A stretch of 64,000 nucleotides of DNA from Aestuariibaculum sp. M13 (lineage in GTDB: Bacteria; Bacteroidota; Bacteroidia; Flavobacteriales; Flavobacteriaceae). This document shows, in pieces, positions 35,742-43,277 of the stretch. The stretch spans positions 1,379,548 to 1,443,547 of the forward strand of contig NZ_JANIAC010000001.1 in assembly GCF_024723255.1 (NCBI RefSeq), read 5' to 3'. Within the stretch, counting starts at the first letter, position 1. Each line of letters starts with the position of its first letter. A program made the position numbers and the translations under genes. The notes under the pieces are model-generated. The model was given only the letters and a program-made list of their open reading frames with translations, did not search any database and had not been told where the DNA came from.

Positions 35742-35895
35742 GCTACCGTTTTATAAGTTTTTGAAGAATTTTAAGCTGAAAAGTTAAGGAAATAAAATGA
35801 AGAAATAAGGCCGTAAACAACTTAGCGTGCTTTTGAAGTAATTAAAAGTCACACGACTATTTTTAAAAAGCTATAAAAAACGAAATCATTAGCAT

Positions 35896-36117
35896 TTATG
35901 ATGCTGCAATAATACCTTTTTCAAGCTTATAATTATGTAATATACTTTTCAAGGTTTCTAAATAATTCTGCATCGAATCGGTATCCATTTGAGCACCTGC
36001 ATGCTGTGATAATGTCACCGGATTTTCATCTAAATGCTGATACAATTCCGGGTAATCGGTTTCTATATATCGAATAAGATGCGAAATTTTAGAAAGCGTT
36101 TTTGTTAAAGGTTGCAT
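35896..36117 (-). CDS. small hypothetical protein, 73 residues
   Basis: A 73-residue ORF with no signal peptide or membrane helix, predicted mostly helical (LSKISHLIRYIETDYPELYQHL and MQNYLETLKSILHNYKL). It is acidic-neutral and its codon use looks like the neighbours. The coding potential and the isolated position between two longer minus genes support a real small gene, but I recognise no family and cannot give a function. Confidence 0.55.
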   Translation of the reverse strand: MQPLTKTLSKISHLIRYIETDYPELYQHLDENPVTLSQHAGAQMDTDSMQNYLETLKSILHNYKLEKGIIAAS

Positions 36118-36188
36118 AACTAAAATATTTAAAATCTATAACCCTTTTAAGTTATTAATTTTAAACCTTTTAACAAAGCATTTTAACA

Positions 36189-37337
36189 CTACTTAAATGG
36201 ATGTCTGGGTTCCCAGTTTTGTTCCGGATTCATTAATCCGAAAATCTGACTTAAAACTGCATTTAAAACCGAATTGGTATGCTTTAAATACATTACCATG
36301 GGTTTGGCCTCTGCTCCCACCGAACTTTTAATCTCCATTGCCGTTCGGGCATATACTATATTCTTAAAATTGTTATTAATCCCAAATTCTGCCATATCAT
36401 AAAGCATATTTAAATACAATTGATTAGGGTATTGATGTTCGCAATCATACCCTAAAAAATAAGTTTCTAAATCGGTGCCGTTTAAAAGCAACGTATAGAA
36501 TCCGACTAATTGATTATTTAAAAAATACCCAAAGACTTTAAAATTGTCTTTTAGTTGAAATTTTAACTGATAAAAATGATTTTCAGAAAGAATAAACGTA
36601 TTAAACTTAGCATTGTCGGAAACATTAAAATATAGATTGTAAAGTTGTTTTTCATGAGTTTGAATATCCTCTAAAGCCAACTCCCGACTTACAATGCCAT
36701 TAAATTTCTTTCTGGCACGTTTGTACCGATCTCTGTATTTTTTGTTCAAATCTGAAATATAATCCTGAAAAGTATTCCAGTTGGAACGCACATCCATCAT
36801 CATATTTGGTTGTACAGCGACCTGATACAATTTAAGTTTATTAAAAAAATCGGTTTGGGTATGTATGTCATCCTTCAGAAAATAATCTTTAAAAACTAAA
36901 GCCCGAATGGTTTTATTCTGATCTAGTTTTATGTTCCTTTCAATAACTTCTAACGCCTGAAAAACACATTCTAAATAATCTTGCTGACTAATACTTTCCT
37001 TTTGAAAATAAATACCATGCTGCCCGGTATGCATTAAATTTCCAACTACCAGAATATTTCCCTTTAAAATCTTAGACACCTGATCTTTTAAAAAGTCTTT
37101 AGCACAGGACACCTGAGCATTTCTAAACATATCTTTTAAATACAATTGCACACGCTGTATAATGGCAACACCTACTAAAGTTTCCTCTTTAAAAATACCA
37201 ACATAATAACACCTAATATTAGCAGGAGCCGAATGTTCCAGGGCTTTTAAATAATTTGATTGAAGAAAAATATCATGCTTAACTAAAGCATCCCAGGAAT
37301 CAGGTAAATTGGAAACAGTATTATAAATTTGATACAT
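36189..37337 (-). CDS. GNAT-superfamily protein (FemAB/BioF2-like)
   Basis: The 382-residue protein is a double-GNAT-type acyltransferase by shape: WDALVKHDIFLQSNYLKALE near the N terminus, LNKKYRDRYKRARKKFNG in the middle (a lysine/arginine-rich helix seen in this group), and a second GNAT half with GFYTLLLNGTDLETYFLGYD and YPNQLYLNMLYDMAEFGIN. Members add amino acids or acyl groups to lipids, peptidoglycan precursors or pigments. The substrate here is not evident. The gene is solitary. Confidence 0.72.
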   Translation of the reverse strand: MYQIYNTVSNLPDSWDALVKHDIFLQSNYLKALEHSAPANIRCYYVGIFKEETLVGVAIIQRVQLYLKDMFRNAQVSCAKDFLKDQVSKILKGNILVVGNLMHTGQHGIYFQKESISQQDYLECVFQALEVIERNIKLDQNKTIRALVFKDYFLKDDIHTQTDFFNKLKLYQVAVQPNMMMDVRSNWNTFQDYISDLNKKYRDRYKRARKKFNGIVSRELALEDIQTHEKQLYNLYFNVSDNAKFNTFILSENHFYQLKFQLKDNFKVFGYFLNNQLVGFYTLLLNGTDLETYFLGYDCEHQYPNQLYLNMLYDMAEFGINNNFKNIVYARTAMEIKSSVGAEAKPMVMYLKHTNSVLNAVLSQIFGLMNPEQNWEPRHPFK

Positions 37338-37349
37338 ACAATTGAAAGC

Positions 37350-37381
37350 AAAAAAAGACTGAAGTTAAATCCCTTCAGTCT
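37350..37381 (-). terminator. intrinsic terminator of the DUF1761 gene
   Basis: GACTGAAG pairs with CTTCAGTC around an eight-base loop; on the minus strand it is followed by seven T. Confidence 0.88.
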
Positions 37382-37406
37382 CTAAATATCTATAAAAATT
37401 ACAACA

Positions 37407-37889
37407 TTATTGCCAGGCGCAAACAATTCCACCCATTAAGGCTAATGTTACAATCCAATACCCTGTATGGATTAAAATGTATTTTCCGCTTCTACGCTCA
37501 AAAAGTGCATTGATTCCCAATATAGGCATGGCAATAAAAATTCCGGCTATTACACCATGTAAAACACCATGTTTGAATGTTCTGAAGGCCGTTCCGTAAT
37601 CTTCCATAAATGCATGGAATGATGGTAATGCATTTTCAACATCGCCACCTACCATACTTACAGCTCCAGATTGATGAATAGTTAAAAACTGAAGGGCAAA
37701 GGCTAAGAAAAATGAAAACAATAAGGCTAATCCGAAAATTTTACCCATGTTAGCGCCCTGCATTTTCTCTTCAGTCATATCGGCAGCTTGCATCCAAGCC
37801 GTTCCAAATACCTTTGGGTGATACCAGATAAAACCAACCAATAAAGCTGAAAACGCAGCAACAATAATTGCTAATAAATTAAAATCCAT
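37407..37889 (-). CDS. DUF1761 family membrane protein
   Basis: The 160-residue protein has four predicted membrane helices (about 4-22, 48-68, 107-127, 138-157) and the DUF1761 start AALLVGFIWYHPKVFGTAWM, with GVLHGVIAGIFIAMP further on. The family is widespread in small membrane proteins and has no known function. The gene is alone, closed by a strong terminator. Confidence 0.82.
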   Translation of the reverse strand: MDFNLLAIIVAAFSALLVGFIWYHPKVFGTAWMQAADMTEEKMQGANMGKIFGLALLFSFFLAFALQFLTIHQSGAVSMVGGDVENALPSFHAFMEDYGTAFRTFKHGVLHGVIAGIFIAMPILGINALFERRSGKYILIHTGYWIVTLALMGGIVCAWQ

Positions 37890-37975
37890 AATAATTTTAG
37901 TTACAGTTAGATAGTTTAAATATAACCAAAATTATTATGGATTTTCAATATAATTCACTGAATGAAAGCGACTTA

Positions 37976-39991
37976 TTATAAAGTCTGAGCTTCAGCTACT
38001 AAAACATCGTTAGAATCTTCTAAAGCTTTATCTATGAACTCCTGAATTTCAGAATTCTTATCTAAACCACTTTCTAATAACACCCCTAATGCCAGTGCCA
38101 CTGCAATACGTGTTCCCACCTTTTTAGCTGCGGTATTGAATAACGGTTGAAGTTCTTCGTAGGTTACGTCTTTAGCTAATTCTAAAATTTCAGCTTTTAC
38201 TTTTTCCTGCTTTACCTCTGGTAAATTCGTGTATTTTTTACCTAATTGCTGAATCACATCAATCGCCTTTTTCTTTGGTGGCTGATTTTGTGGTTTCGCA
38301 TGTTGTGGTTTTGCTTCCTGCTTTACCGGAGCTTCTTGTTTAGCCCAGGTATCTCGCAATCCAACGGTTTTATTAAATACTAACTTATCTGAAGTTGCAT
38401 CGTTATCGACATTAAAATACCCAAGACGTTGGAACTGGAAACGATCCCCTACTTTAGCTTCAACCAAACTTGGCTCAACATAAGCTTCAATAATTTTTAA
38501 AGAATCCGGATTTAAGAAATCCATGAAATCTTTATCCTGATGACTGTCCGGAGCTTCGTCCATAAACAAACGATCGTATTCGCGAACTTCAGCTTTTACC
38601 GCATGCTTAATAGACACCCAGTGTAATGTTCCTTTTACTTTTTTAGAAGTGTCTTCAGAATAGGTACAGTGAATTTCTGTAATGTCTCCGTTAGCATCTT
38701 TTAATACATCATTAGCCTGAATGATATAAGCATTTTTAAGACGTACTTCGCCACCTAATTTTAAACGAAAAAACTTACTTCCTGCCTCTTCTTTAAAGTC
38801 ATCCTTTTCAATATATATTTCTCTTGAAAAAGGTACTTTTCTTGAACCTGCAGCTTCATCTTCCGGATTGTTTTCAGCATCAAACCATTCCTCTTTACCT
38901 TCCGGATAATTGGTGATTACCACTTTTACCGGATCTAAAACTGCCATAACACGTGGTGCCGTTTTATTTAAATCTTCACGAATACAGAATTCTAAAAGCG
39001 ATACATCAATAACATTATCACGTTTAGCCACACCAACGGTTTCTACAAACTTTCTAAGAGCAGCAGGCGTATAACCACGACGACGTAACCCTGAAATGGT
39101 AGGCATACGCGGATCGTCCCAACCGGCAACAACTTTATCGTTTACCAATTGTAATAACTTACGTTTACTCATGATAGTATAACTTAAGTTTAAACGGGCA
39201 AACTCACGTTGTTTTGGCAATAACGGATATTCGGTTTTACTGTAATCGTAAACCTGATCCTTAAACCAGTTATATAATTCACGATGTGGTTTAAATTCTA
39301 AAGAACATAACGAGTGCGATATTTGTTCTAAATAATCACTTTCACCATGCGTCCAGTCGTACATTGGGTAAATACACCAATCGTCTCCTGTACGGTGGTG
39401 GTGTTTCTTTAAAATACGATACATAATTGGATCGCGCATCAACATATTAGGATGCTGCATATCTATTTTAGCTCGTAAAATATGTTCGCCTTCATTAAAC
39501 TCACCGGCCTTCATACGTTCGAATAAATCAAGATTTTCTTCTACTGTACGATTACGGTAAGGTCCATCGACACCAGGTTGTGTAGGTGTTCCTTTTTGTT
39601 CAGCCATAGCTTCACTGGTTTGTGAATCCACATAAGCTTTACCGTCCTTTATTAATTGAACAGCCCAGTCGTATAACTGCTGAAAATAATCTGAAGAGTA
39701 TAATTCTTTATCCCATTTGTAACCTAACCACGCCACATCTTCTTTAATAGCATCAACATACTCCTGCTCTTCTTTAGCTGGATTCGTATCGTCAAAACGA
39801 AGGTTTACTGGTGCGTTATATTTTTCTCCCAAACCAAAACTAATACCTATAGCTTTAGTGTGACCTATATGTAAATACCCGTTTGGTTCTGGTGGAAAAC
39901 GAAATCTTAGGTTGCTTTTTGGCATGCCATTAGCCAAATCTTCTTCTATAATTTGCTCTAAAAAGTTGAGCGATTTTCTTTCTTCAGACAT
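37976..39991 (-). CDS. glnS: glutaminyl-tRNA synthetase with C-terminal extension
   Basis: The 671-residue class I synthetase charges tRNA-Gln directly. It shows FRFPPEPNGYLHIGHTKA (HIGH motif), LRFDDTNPAKEEQEYVD, YTIMSKRKL (KMSKS) and the anticodon-binding barrel. E. coli GlnRS is about 554 residues; here a Pro/Lys/Gln-rich linker starts near residue 555 and a helical tail of about 85 residues follows, resembling the GatB/YqeY-type tail of some GlnRS. It has a TAATTTTG -7 element at 40022-40029. Confidence 0.95.
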   Translation of the reverse strand: MSEERKSLNFLEQIIEEDLANGMPKSNLRFRFPPEPNGYLHIGHTKAIGISFGLGEKYNAPVNLRFDDTNPAKEEQEYVDAIKEDVAWLGYKWDKELYSSDYFQQLYDWAVQLIKDGKAYVDSQTSEAMAEQKGTPTQPGVDGPYRNRTVEENLDLFERMKAGEFNEGEHILRAKIDMQHPNMLMRDPIMYRILKKHHHRTGDDWCIYPMYDWTHGESDYLEQISHSLCSLEFKPHRELYNWFKDQVYDYSKTEYPLLPKQREFARLNLSYTIMSKRKLLQLVNDKVVAGWDDPRMPTISGLRRRGYTPAALRKFVETVGVAKRDNVIDVSLLEFCIREDLNKTAPRVMAVLDPVKVVITNYPEGKEEWFDAENNPEDEAAGSRKVPFSREIYIEKDDFKEEAGSKFFRLKLGGEVRLKNAYIIQANDVLKDANGDITEIHCTYSEDTSKKVKGTLHWVSIKHAVKAEVREYDRLFMDEAPDSHQDKDFMDFLNPDSLKIIEAYVEPSLVEAKVGDRFQFQRLGYFNVDNDATSDKLVFNKTVGLRDTWAKQEAPVKQEAKPQHAKPQNQPPKKKAIDVIQQLGKKYTNLPEVKQEKVKAEILELAKDVTYEELQPLFNTAAKKVGTRIAVALALGVLLESGLDKNSEIQEFIDKALEDSNDVLVAEAQTL

Positions 39992-40021
39992 ACTTGAAAT
40001 TTATTTCAACTAAATAAGGCT

Positions 40022-40029
40022 CAAAATTA
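40022..40029 (-). promoter_or_regulatory. -7 promoter element (TAATTTTG) of glnS
   Basis: A TAnnTTTG match on the minus strand 30 bases before the start codon; -33 element not seen. Confidence 0.4.
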
Positions 40030-40129
40030 CATAAAAACAAGTTATTATAAATGAATATACCAACAGAAGCGTAACAAAATTTAACTTAACGTTACTAATC
40101 ATTTAAATCTTACAAAACACCTGATAACA

Positions 40130-40336
40130 ATGAAAAATACTAACTACATTTGCCCTAAATGTGCTAATACCACTTTTGAAGTTGGTGAAATACGTGCAAC
40201 CGGCGGCACCTTATCGAAAATTTTTGATGTTCAAAACAAGAAATTCACCTCGGTAACCTGCTCGAATTGTACCTACACCGAATTTTACAAAGCCAGTACC
40301 AGCGCGTTGAGTAATATTTTTGATTTATTCACATAA
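40130..40336 (+). CDS. small zinc-ribbon protein
   Basis: The 68-residue protein has two CxxC knuckles, CPKCANT near residue 9 and CSNCTYTEF near residue 45, making a zinc ribbon, with GEIRATGGTLSKIFDVQNKKF between. This matches the zinc-ribbon nucleic-acid-binding protein family of unknown role. It precedes folB by three bases, so they share an operon. Confidence 0.8.
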   Translation: MKNTNYICPKCANTTFEVGEIRATGGTLSKIFDVQNKKFTSVTCSNCTYTEFYKASTSALSNIFDLFT

Positions 40337-40339
40337 ACT

Positions 40340-40711
40340 ATGGGCATTATTAAAGTTGAAAATATTCGTGTATTTGCATACCACGGATGTTTAAAAGAAG
40401 AAACTAAAATAGGTAGCGATTATCTTGTAGATTTAGAAGTTAAGGCCGACTTACAGCCATCGGCAAAATCTGACCAGTTAAAAGATACGGTAGATTACGT
40501 TTTATTAAACCGCATAATAAAAGAAGAAATGGCTGTGCCTTCGCATTTATTAGAAACGGTAGCTCGCCGTATTTTAGATCGTATTTTTAATGAAGATAAA
40601 ATGGTTAGAAAAGCTACGGTTTGGGTTAGTAAATTAAATCCTCCTATTGGTGGCGATGTAGAGAAAGTAACCATTAAAATGATGGATAGACGCAAAGATT
40701 TTCAAGGATAA
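40340..40711 (+). CDS. folB: dihydroneopterin aldolase
   Basis: The 123-residue enzyme converts 7,8-dihydroneopterin to 6-hydroxymethyl-dihydropterin in folate synthesis. Family signs are RVFAYHGCLKEETKIGSDYLVDLEV at the start (active-site Tyr/His context), DTVDYVLLNRIIKEEM and HLLETVARRILD, with Glu in LLETVA as catalytic residue, and VWVSKLNPPIGGDVEKV. Length is normal. Other fol genes are not near. Confidence 0.95.
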   Translation: MGIIKVENIRVFAYHGCLKEETKIGSDYLVDLEVKADLQPSAKSDQLKDTVDYVLLNRIIKEEMAVPSHLLETVARRILDRIFNEDKMVRKATVWVSKLNPPIGGDVEKVTIKMMDRRKDFQG

Positions 40712-40808
40712 CCTTTAAATAAGTTATTTAATAAGCGATTTTTCATTCCGAAAAAAAGCTGACAACCACATAAATCTCGATTATCGCGGAAAAATTAATT
40801 TTAAGTTA

Positions 40809-40837
40809 TTGTAAAGTCTTATTTTTTTTTACATTTG
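40809..40837 (+). promoter_or_regulatory. promoter of tRNA-Cys: TTG, 18 bases, TACATTTG
   Basis: A -33 TTG at 40809-40811 and a -7 TACATTTG at 40830-40837 are at the spacing seen for Bacteroidota promoters. Transcription would start near 40844, about 65 bases before the mature tRNA 5' end. Confidence 0.6.
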
Positions 40838-40908
40838 CAACCGCTTAACGGCAGTTGACATATTTTTTGTAGATTTACTATATAAAAATTAATTACTGCT
40901 AAATTAAT

Positions 40909-40980
40909 GGTGTCGTGGCCGAGGGGCTTAGGCACAGGTCTGCAAAACCTGCTACAGCGGTTCGAATCCGCTCGACACCT
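40909..40980 (+). tRNA. tRNA-Cys (anticodon GCA)
   Basis: A full cloverleaf is present: acceptor stem GGTGTCG/CGACACC with U73 discriminator (a Cys identity base), D arm with GGCCGAGGGG...GGC, anticodon stem CAGGT/ACCTG with loop CTGCAAA giving GCA, and T arm GCGGTTCGAATCCGC. CCA is not encoded. An intrinsic terminator follows directly. Confidence 0.97.
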
Positions 40981-40981
40981 C

Positions 40982-41015
40982 AAAAAAACCTTCAAGAGTA
41001 CTTGAAGGTTTTTTT
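40982..41015 (+). terminator. intrinsic terminator of tRNA-Cys
   Basis: ACCTTCAAG pairs with CTTGAAGGT with an AGTA loop, followed by seven T. Confidence 0.93.
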
Positions 41016-41083
41016 ATGCCTTTATTTTTGGTTGTAAGAAAAAAGAGTAAATTGTTTTGAAATAAAACCATAAAAATCAATTT

Positions 41084-41488
41084 ATGAATTTAAAAATATT
41101 GAAAATATTAACGGTAATATCCTTTCTTCTTATTACATGGTCTGGTCCCCATATTGGTGGTCCATTTGGATTATATCTCATTTTAGGACTTTTTGGAAAT
41201 ATTTCATCAATAATTCAGGCAGGAGTGATTTTAGTAATTTTAATATTATTCCTTTACAATTCGTATAAATCATTTCACAAGTATGATTTACACTTATTTT
41301 TGATAGGTGGTATAATCCTCATGATCCCAATTTGCTCTCATATTTATACTGTATTAACCCAATATCAAAACAAGGGAGATAAAATTTTCTTTCTTACTTT
41401 AATTCCTTTTTTATTTTCATATAGTGTGACTTTATTTAAAATTTACAAACAAAAAATGGAGTTGAAATTAAATGATAATAAAAGCTAA
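41084..41488 (+). CDS. four-helix hypothetical membrane protein
   Basis: The 134-residue product is almost all membrane: hydrophobic stretches near residues 5-24, 32-55, 72-92 and 104-120, then a short basic tail. No family is recognised. It stands alone just after tRNA-Cys, a place where accessory genes are often found, and no attachment-site repeat was noticed. It might be a late arrival; this is not proven. Confidence 0.6.
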   Translation: MNLKILKILTVISFLLITWSGPHIGGPFGLYLILGLFGNISSIIQAGVILVILILFLYNSYKSFHKYDLHLFLIGGIILMIPICSHIYTVLTQYQNKGDKIFFLTLIPFLFSYSVTLFKIYKQKMELKLNDNKS

Positions 41489-41627
41489 TTTGTAATACTT
41501 ATTAAGTAATAAAAAGTAAGTTTATAGTACAGTTTTAGATATCAAATTTTAGAAATGAAAATATGCAATGAAAATTACTTCGAAGCTTATACATACTCTT
41601 TACTAAAACCATCAAATAACTTTAACC

Positions 41628-42311
41628 CTACCTATTCACAGGATTAATCTGTTCCAGTTTTTCTTTAATGAGTTCCTTTTCTTTAGGGAAGAACCCTTGG
41701 GTAAGTAATAAAACACCAAAGCCTAAAATAACCAACGCAATAATTTTTTTGGTTTTAAATATTAAACGGGGTGTTAATTGATGACGAAGCTTTTTAGCAA
41801 TTACAATTTTAACCAGGTCTATTAAAAAGTAAACAATTAAAATCGTTGATAAAAAAACAACGACGCCATCTTCAGAAGTTGTTAACGAATTCCCTAAAAC
41901 GATAAACGCTACCCATCCTAGCAACACACCAATATTTATAAAATTCAGAAGAAAGCCTTTTAAAAATAATTTTCCGTAGCCTTTTTTAATTTCAACTTTA
42001 TGGTATTCGCGAACAATTTCTCTGAATGATTTCGAGGTTTTCATAAACGAAATAATACCATAAACCACCAACAAGACACCTCCAAAAATTAAAAAGTTAG
42101 GATCGTCTTTAATTTTATCGAGTAATTTACTGGTACTAAAAAATGCCACCAGAATAAAAATAACATCGGCAAGCATCACACCGCAATCAAAAATCAAGGC
42201 ACTTTTAAAGCCTTTGGTTATACTGGTTTCAAGAAGAACAAAAAATACCGGACCTATTGTAAATGCCAATACAACGCCAAAAGGAATAGCGGCTAAAATA
42301 TCATCAAACAT
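41628..42311 (-). CDS. LysE/RhtB-family exporter
   Basis: The 227-residue protein has six predicted membrane helices and the LysE-type start FGVVLAFTIGPVFFVLLETSITKGFKSAL, with the GP-FF motif. The family exports amino acids or similar small molecules. The C terminus is a short charged tail. The gene is monocistronic, downstream of the head-GIN gene's convergent terminator; no substrate is evident. Confidence 0.85.
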   Translation of the reverse strand: MFDDILAAIPFGVVLAFTIGPVFFVLLETSITKGFKSALIFDCGVMLADVIFILVAFFSTSKLLDKIKDDPNFLIFGGVLLVVYGIISFMKTSKSFREIVREYHKVEIKKGYGKLFLKGFLLNFINIGVLLGWVAFIVLGNSLTTSEDGVVVFLSTILIVYFLIDLVKIVIAKKLRHQLTPRLIFKTKKIIALVILGFGVLLLTQGFFPKEKELIKEKLEQINPVNR

Positions 42312-42407
42312 AATCGTGCGAGAGTTTCAATACAAAGTAAAGAAATATTTTAAAAACATACTGTTAGAAAAACTACAAAAGACCGCTTCATTATTCCATT
42401 ATTAGAA

Positions 42408-42440
42408 TAAAAAAAGTCGGTAATTGTTTTACCGACTTTT
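42408..42440 (-). terminator. intrinsic terminator of the head-GIN gene
   Basis: GTCGGTAA pairs with TTACCGAC, followed on the minus strand by a T run. Confidence 0.85.
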
Positions 42441-42464
42441 AACATATTTGAGTTTTATTAACCT

Positions 42465-43139
42465 CTAATTCATTTTATGCACTTTACCACCAATAACTGT
42501 GGTTTCATTAATGGTTGTTGGTTTTCCGTAAACATACACATTACCACCGGCACGTATTGTAGCATCAACTTGTTTTTCTGCTCTAACATATCCTTCACCA
42601 CCTGCATTAACAGATATATCGGTGTATTGTGATTCTAAATTTGTGCCTTTATAAATACCACCTGTTCTAAGAGCAATGGTTTGCTCTTTTACGGTTCCTT
42701 TCGCCTCAATAATTCCACCTGTAACCGCTTTTACGTTAATCACCGAAACATTCACCGGTACATTTATAATTCCGCCTTCCTGAGCTCTTAAATTTACTTC
42801 AAATTGTTTTATCTCGTCTTCACTTTCTACTTTGGCACCTTCGTTAACGTCAATGATATCGAACGACGTATAATACAAAACCACTTCGGTAGCATCGCCA
42901 TCAAAGAGTTTTTCGAATTCCATTTTAATTTTAAGAACGCCATTTTTGTTAGTCAGGACCACATTGTTTTTATTCTTTCCGGAAACAACTGCTTTATTCT
43001 CGTTAGACTTTACCAGTTTCACCTGAATTAAATCGTAAACTTTTAATTCGTTAAATTCATCAAGATTTGTTTCAACTGGATCTTGCGCGTAAATTATGGT
43101 CGTTATAAATAGAACAAATACTTTCACTAAGGTTTTCAT
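42465..43139 (-). CDS. head-GIN (DUF2807) domain protein, secreted
   Basis: The 224-residue protein has a signal peptide (residues 1-18, ending IIYAQ) and a repetitive beta-helix-like region: FNELKVYDLIQVKLVKSNENK, then ALRTGGIYKG, SVNAGGEGYVRA and TIRAGGNVYVYGKP, the GIN/DUF2807 pattern with glycine-turn repeats. Such proteins are periplasmic or surface-exposed and lack a known function. The gene stands alone with its own terminator. Confidence 0.8.
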   Translation of the reverse strand: MKTLVKVFVLFITTIIYAQDPVETNLDEFNELKVYDLIQVKLVKSNENKAVVSGKNKNNVVLTNKNGVLKIKMEFEKLFDGDATEVVLYYTSFDIIDVNEGAKVESEDEIKQFEVNLRAQEGGIINVPVNVSVINVKAVTGGIIEAKGTVKEQTIALRTGGIYKGTNLESQYTDISVNAGGEGYVRAEKQVDATIRAGGNVYVYGKPTTINETTVIGGKVHKMN

Positions 43140-43220
43140 TTCTGTACTTTTTTTGATTTGAATGTAAAATTATCAATAATTATACCGTTGTAATTTTGCT
43201 TTTGGATTTTTTTAAGAGAT

Positions 43221-43254
43221 AAAAAAAGCTCCTTAAAAAAATTTAAAGAGCTTT
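43221..43254 (-). terminator. intrinsic terminator of rnr
   Basis: AAAGCTC on the high side pairs with GAGCTTT on the low side (stem extended by TTTAA/TTAAA) and is followed by a T run on the minus strand. Confidence 0.7.
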
Positions 43255-43277
43255 ATATAATTTAAAACAACATATAA

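Noticed and set aside
41555-41647. 30-codon open frame between the orphan membrane gene and the LysE-type gene
   Set aside because: Too short, overlaps the LysE gene end, no promoter element or recognisable features.
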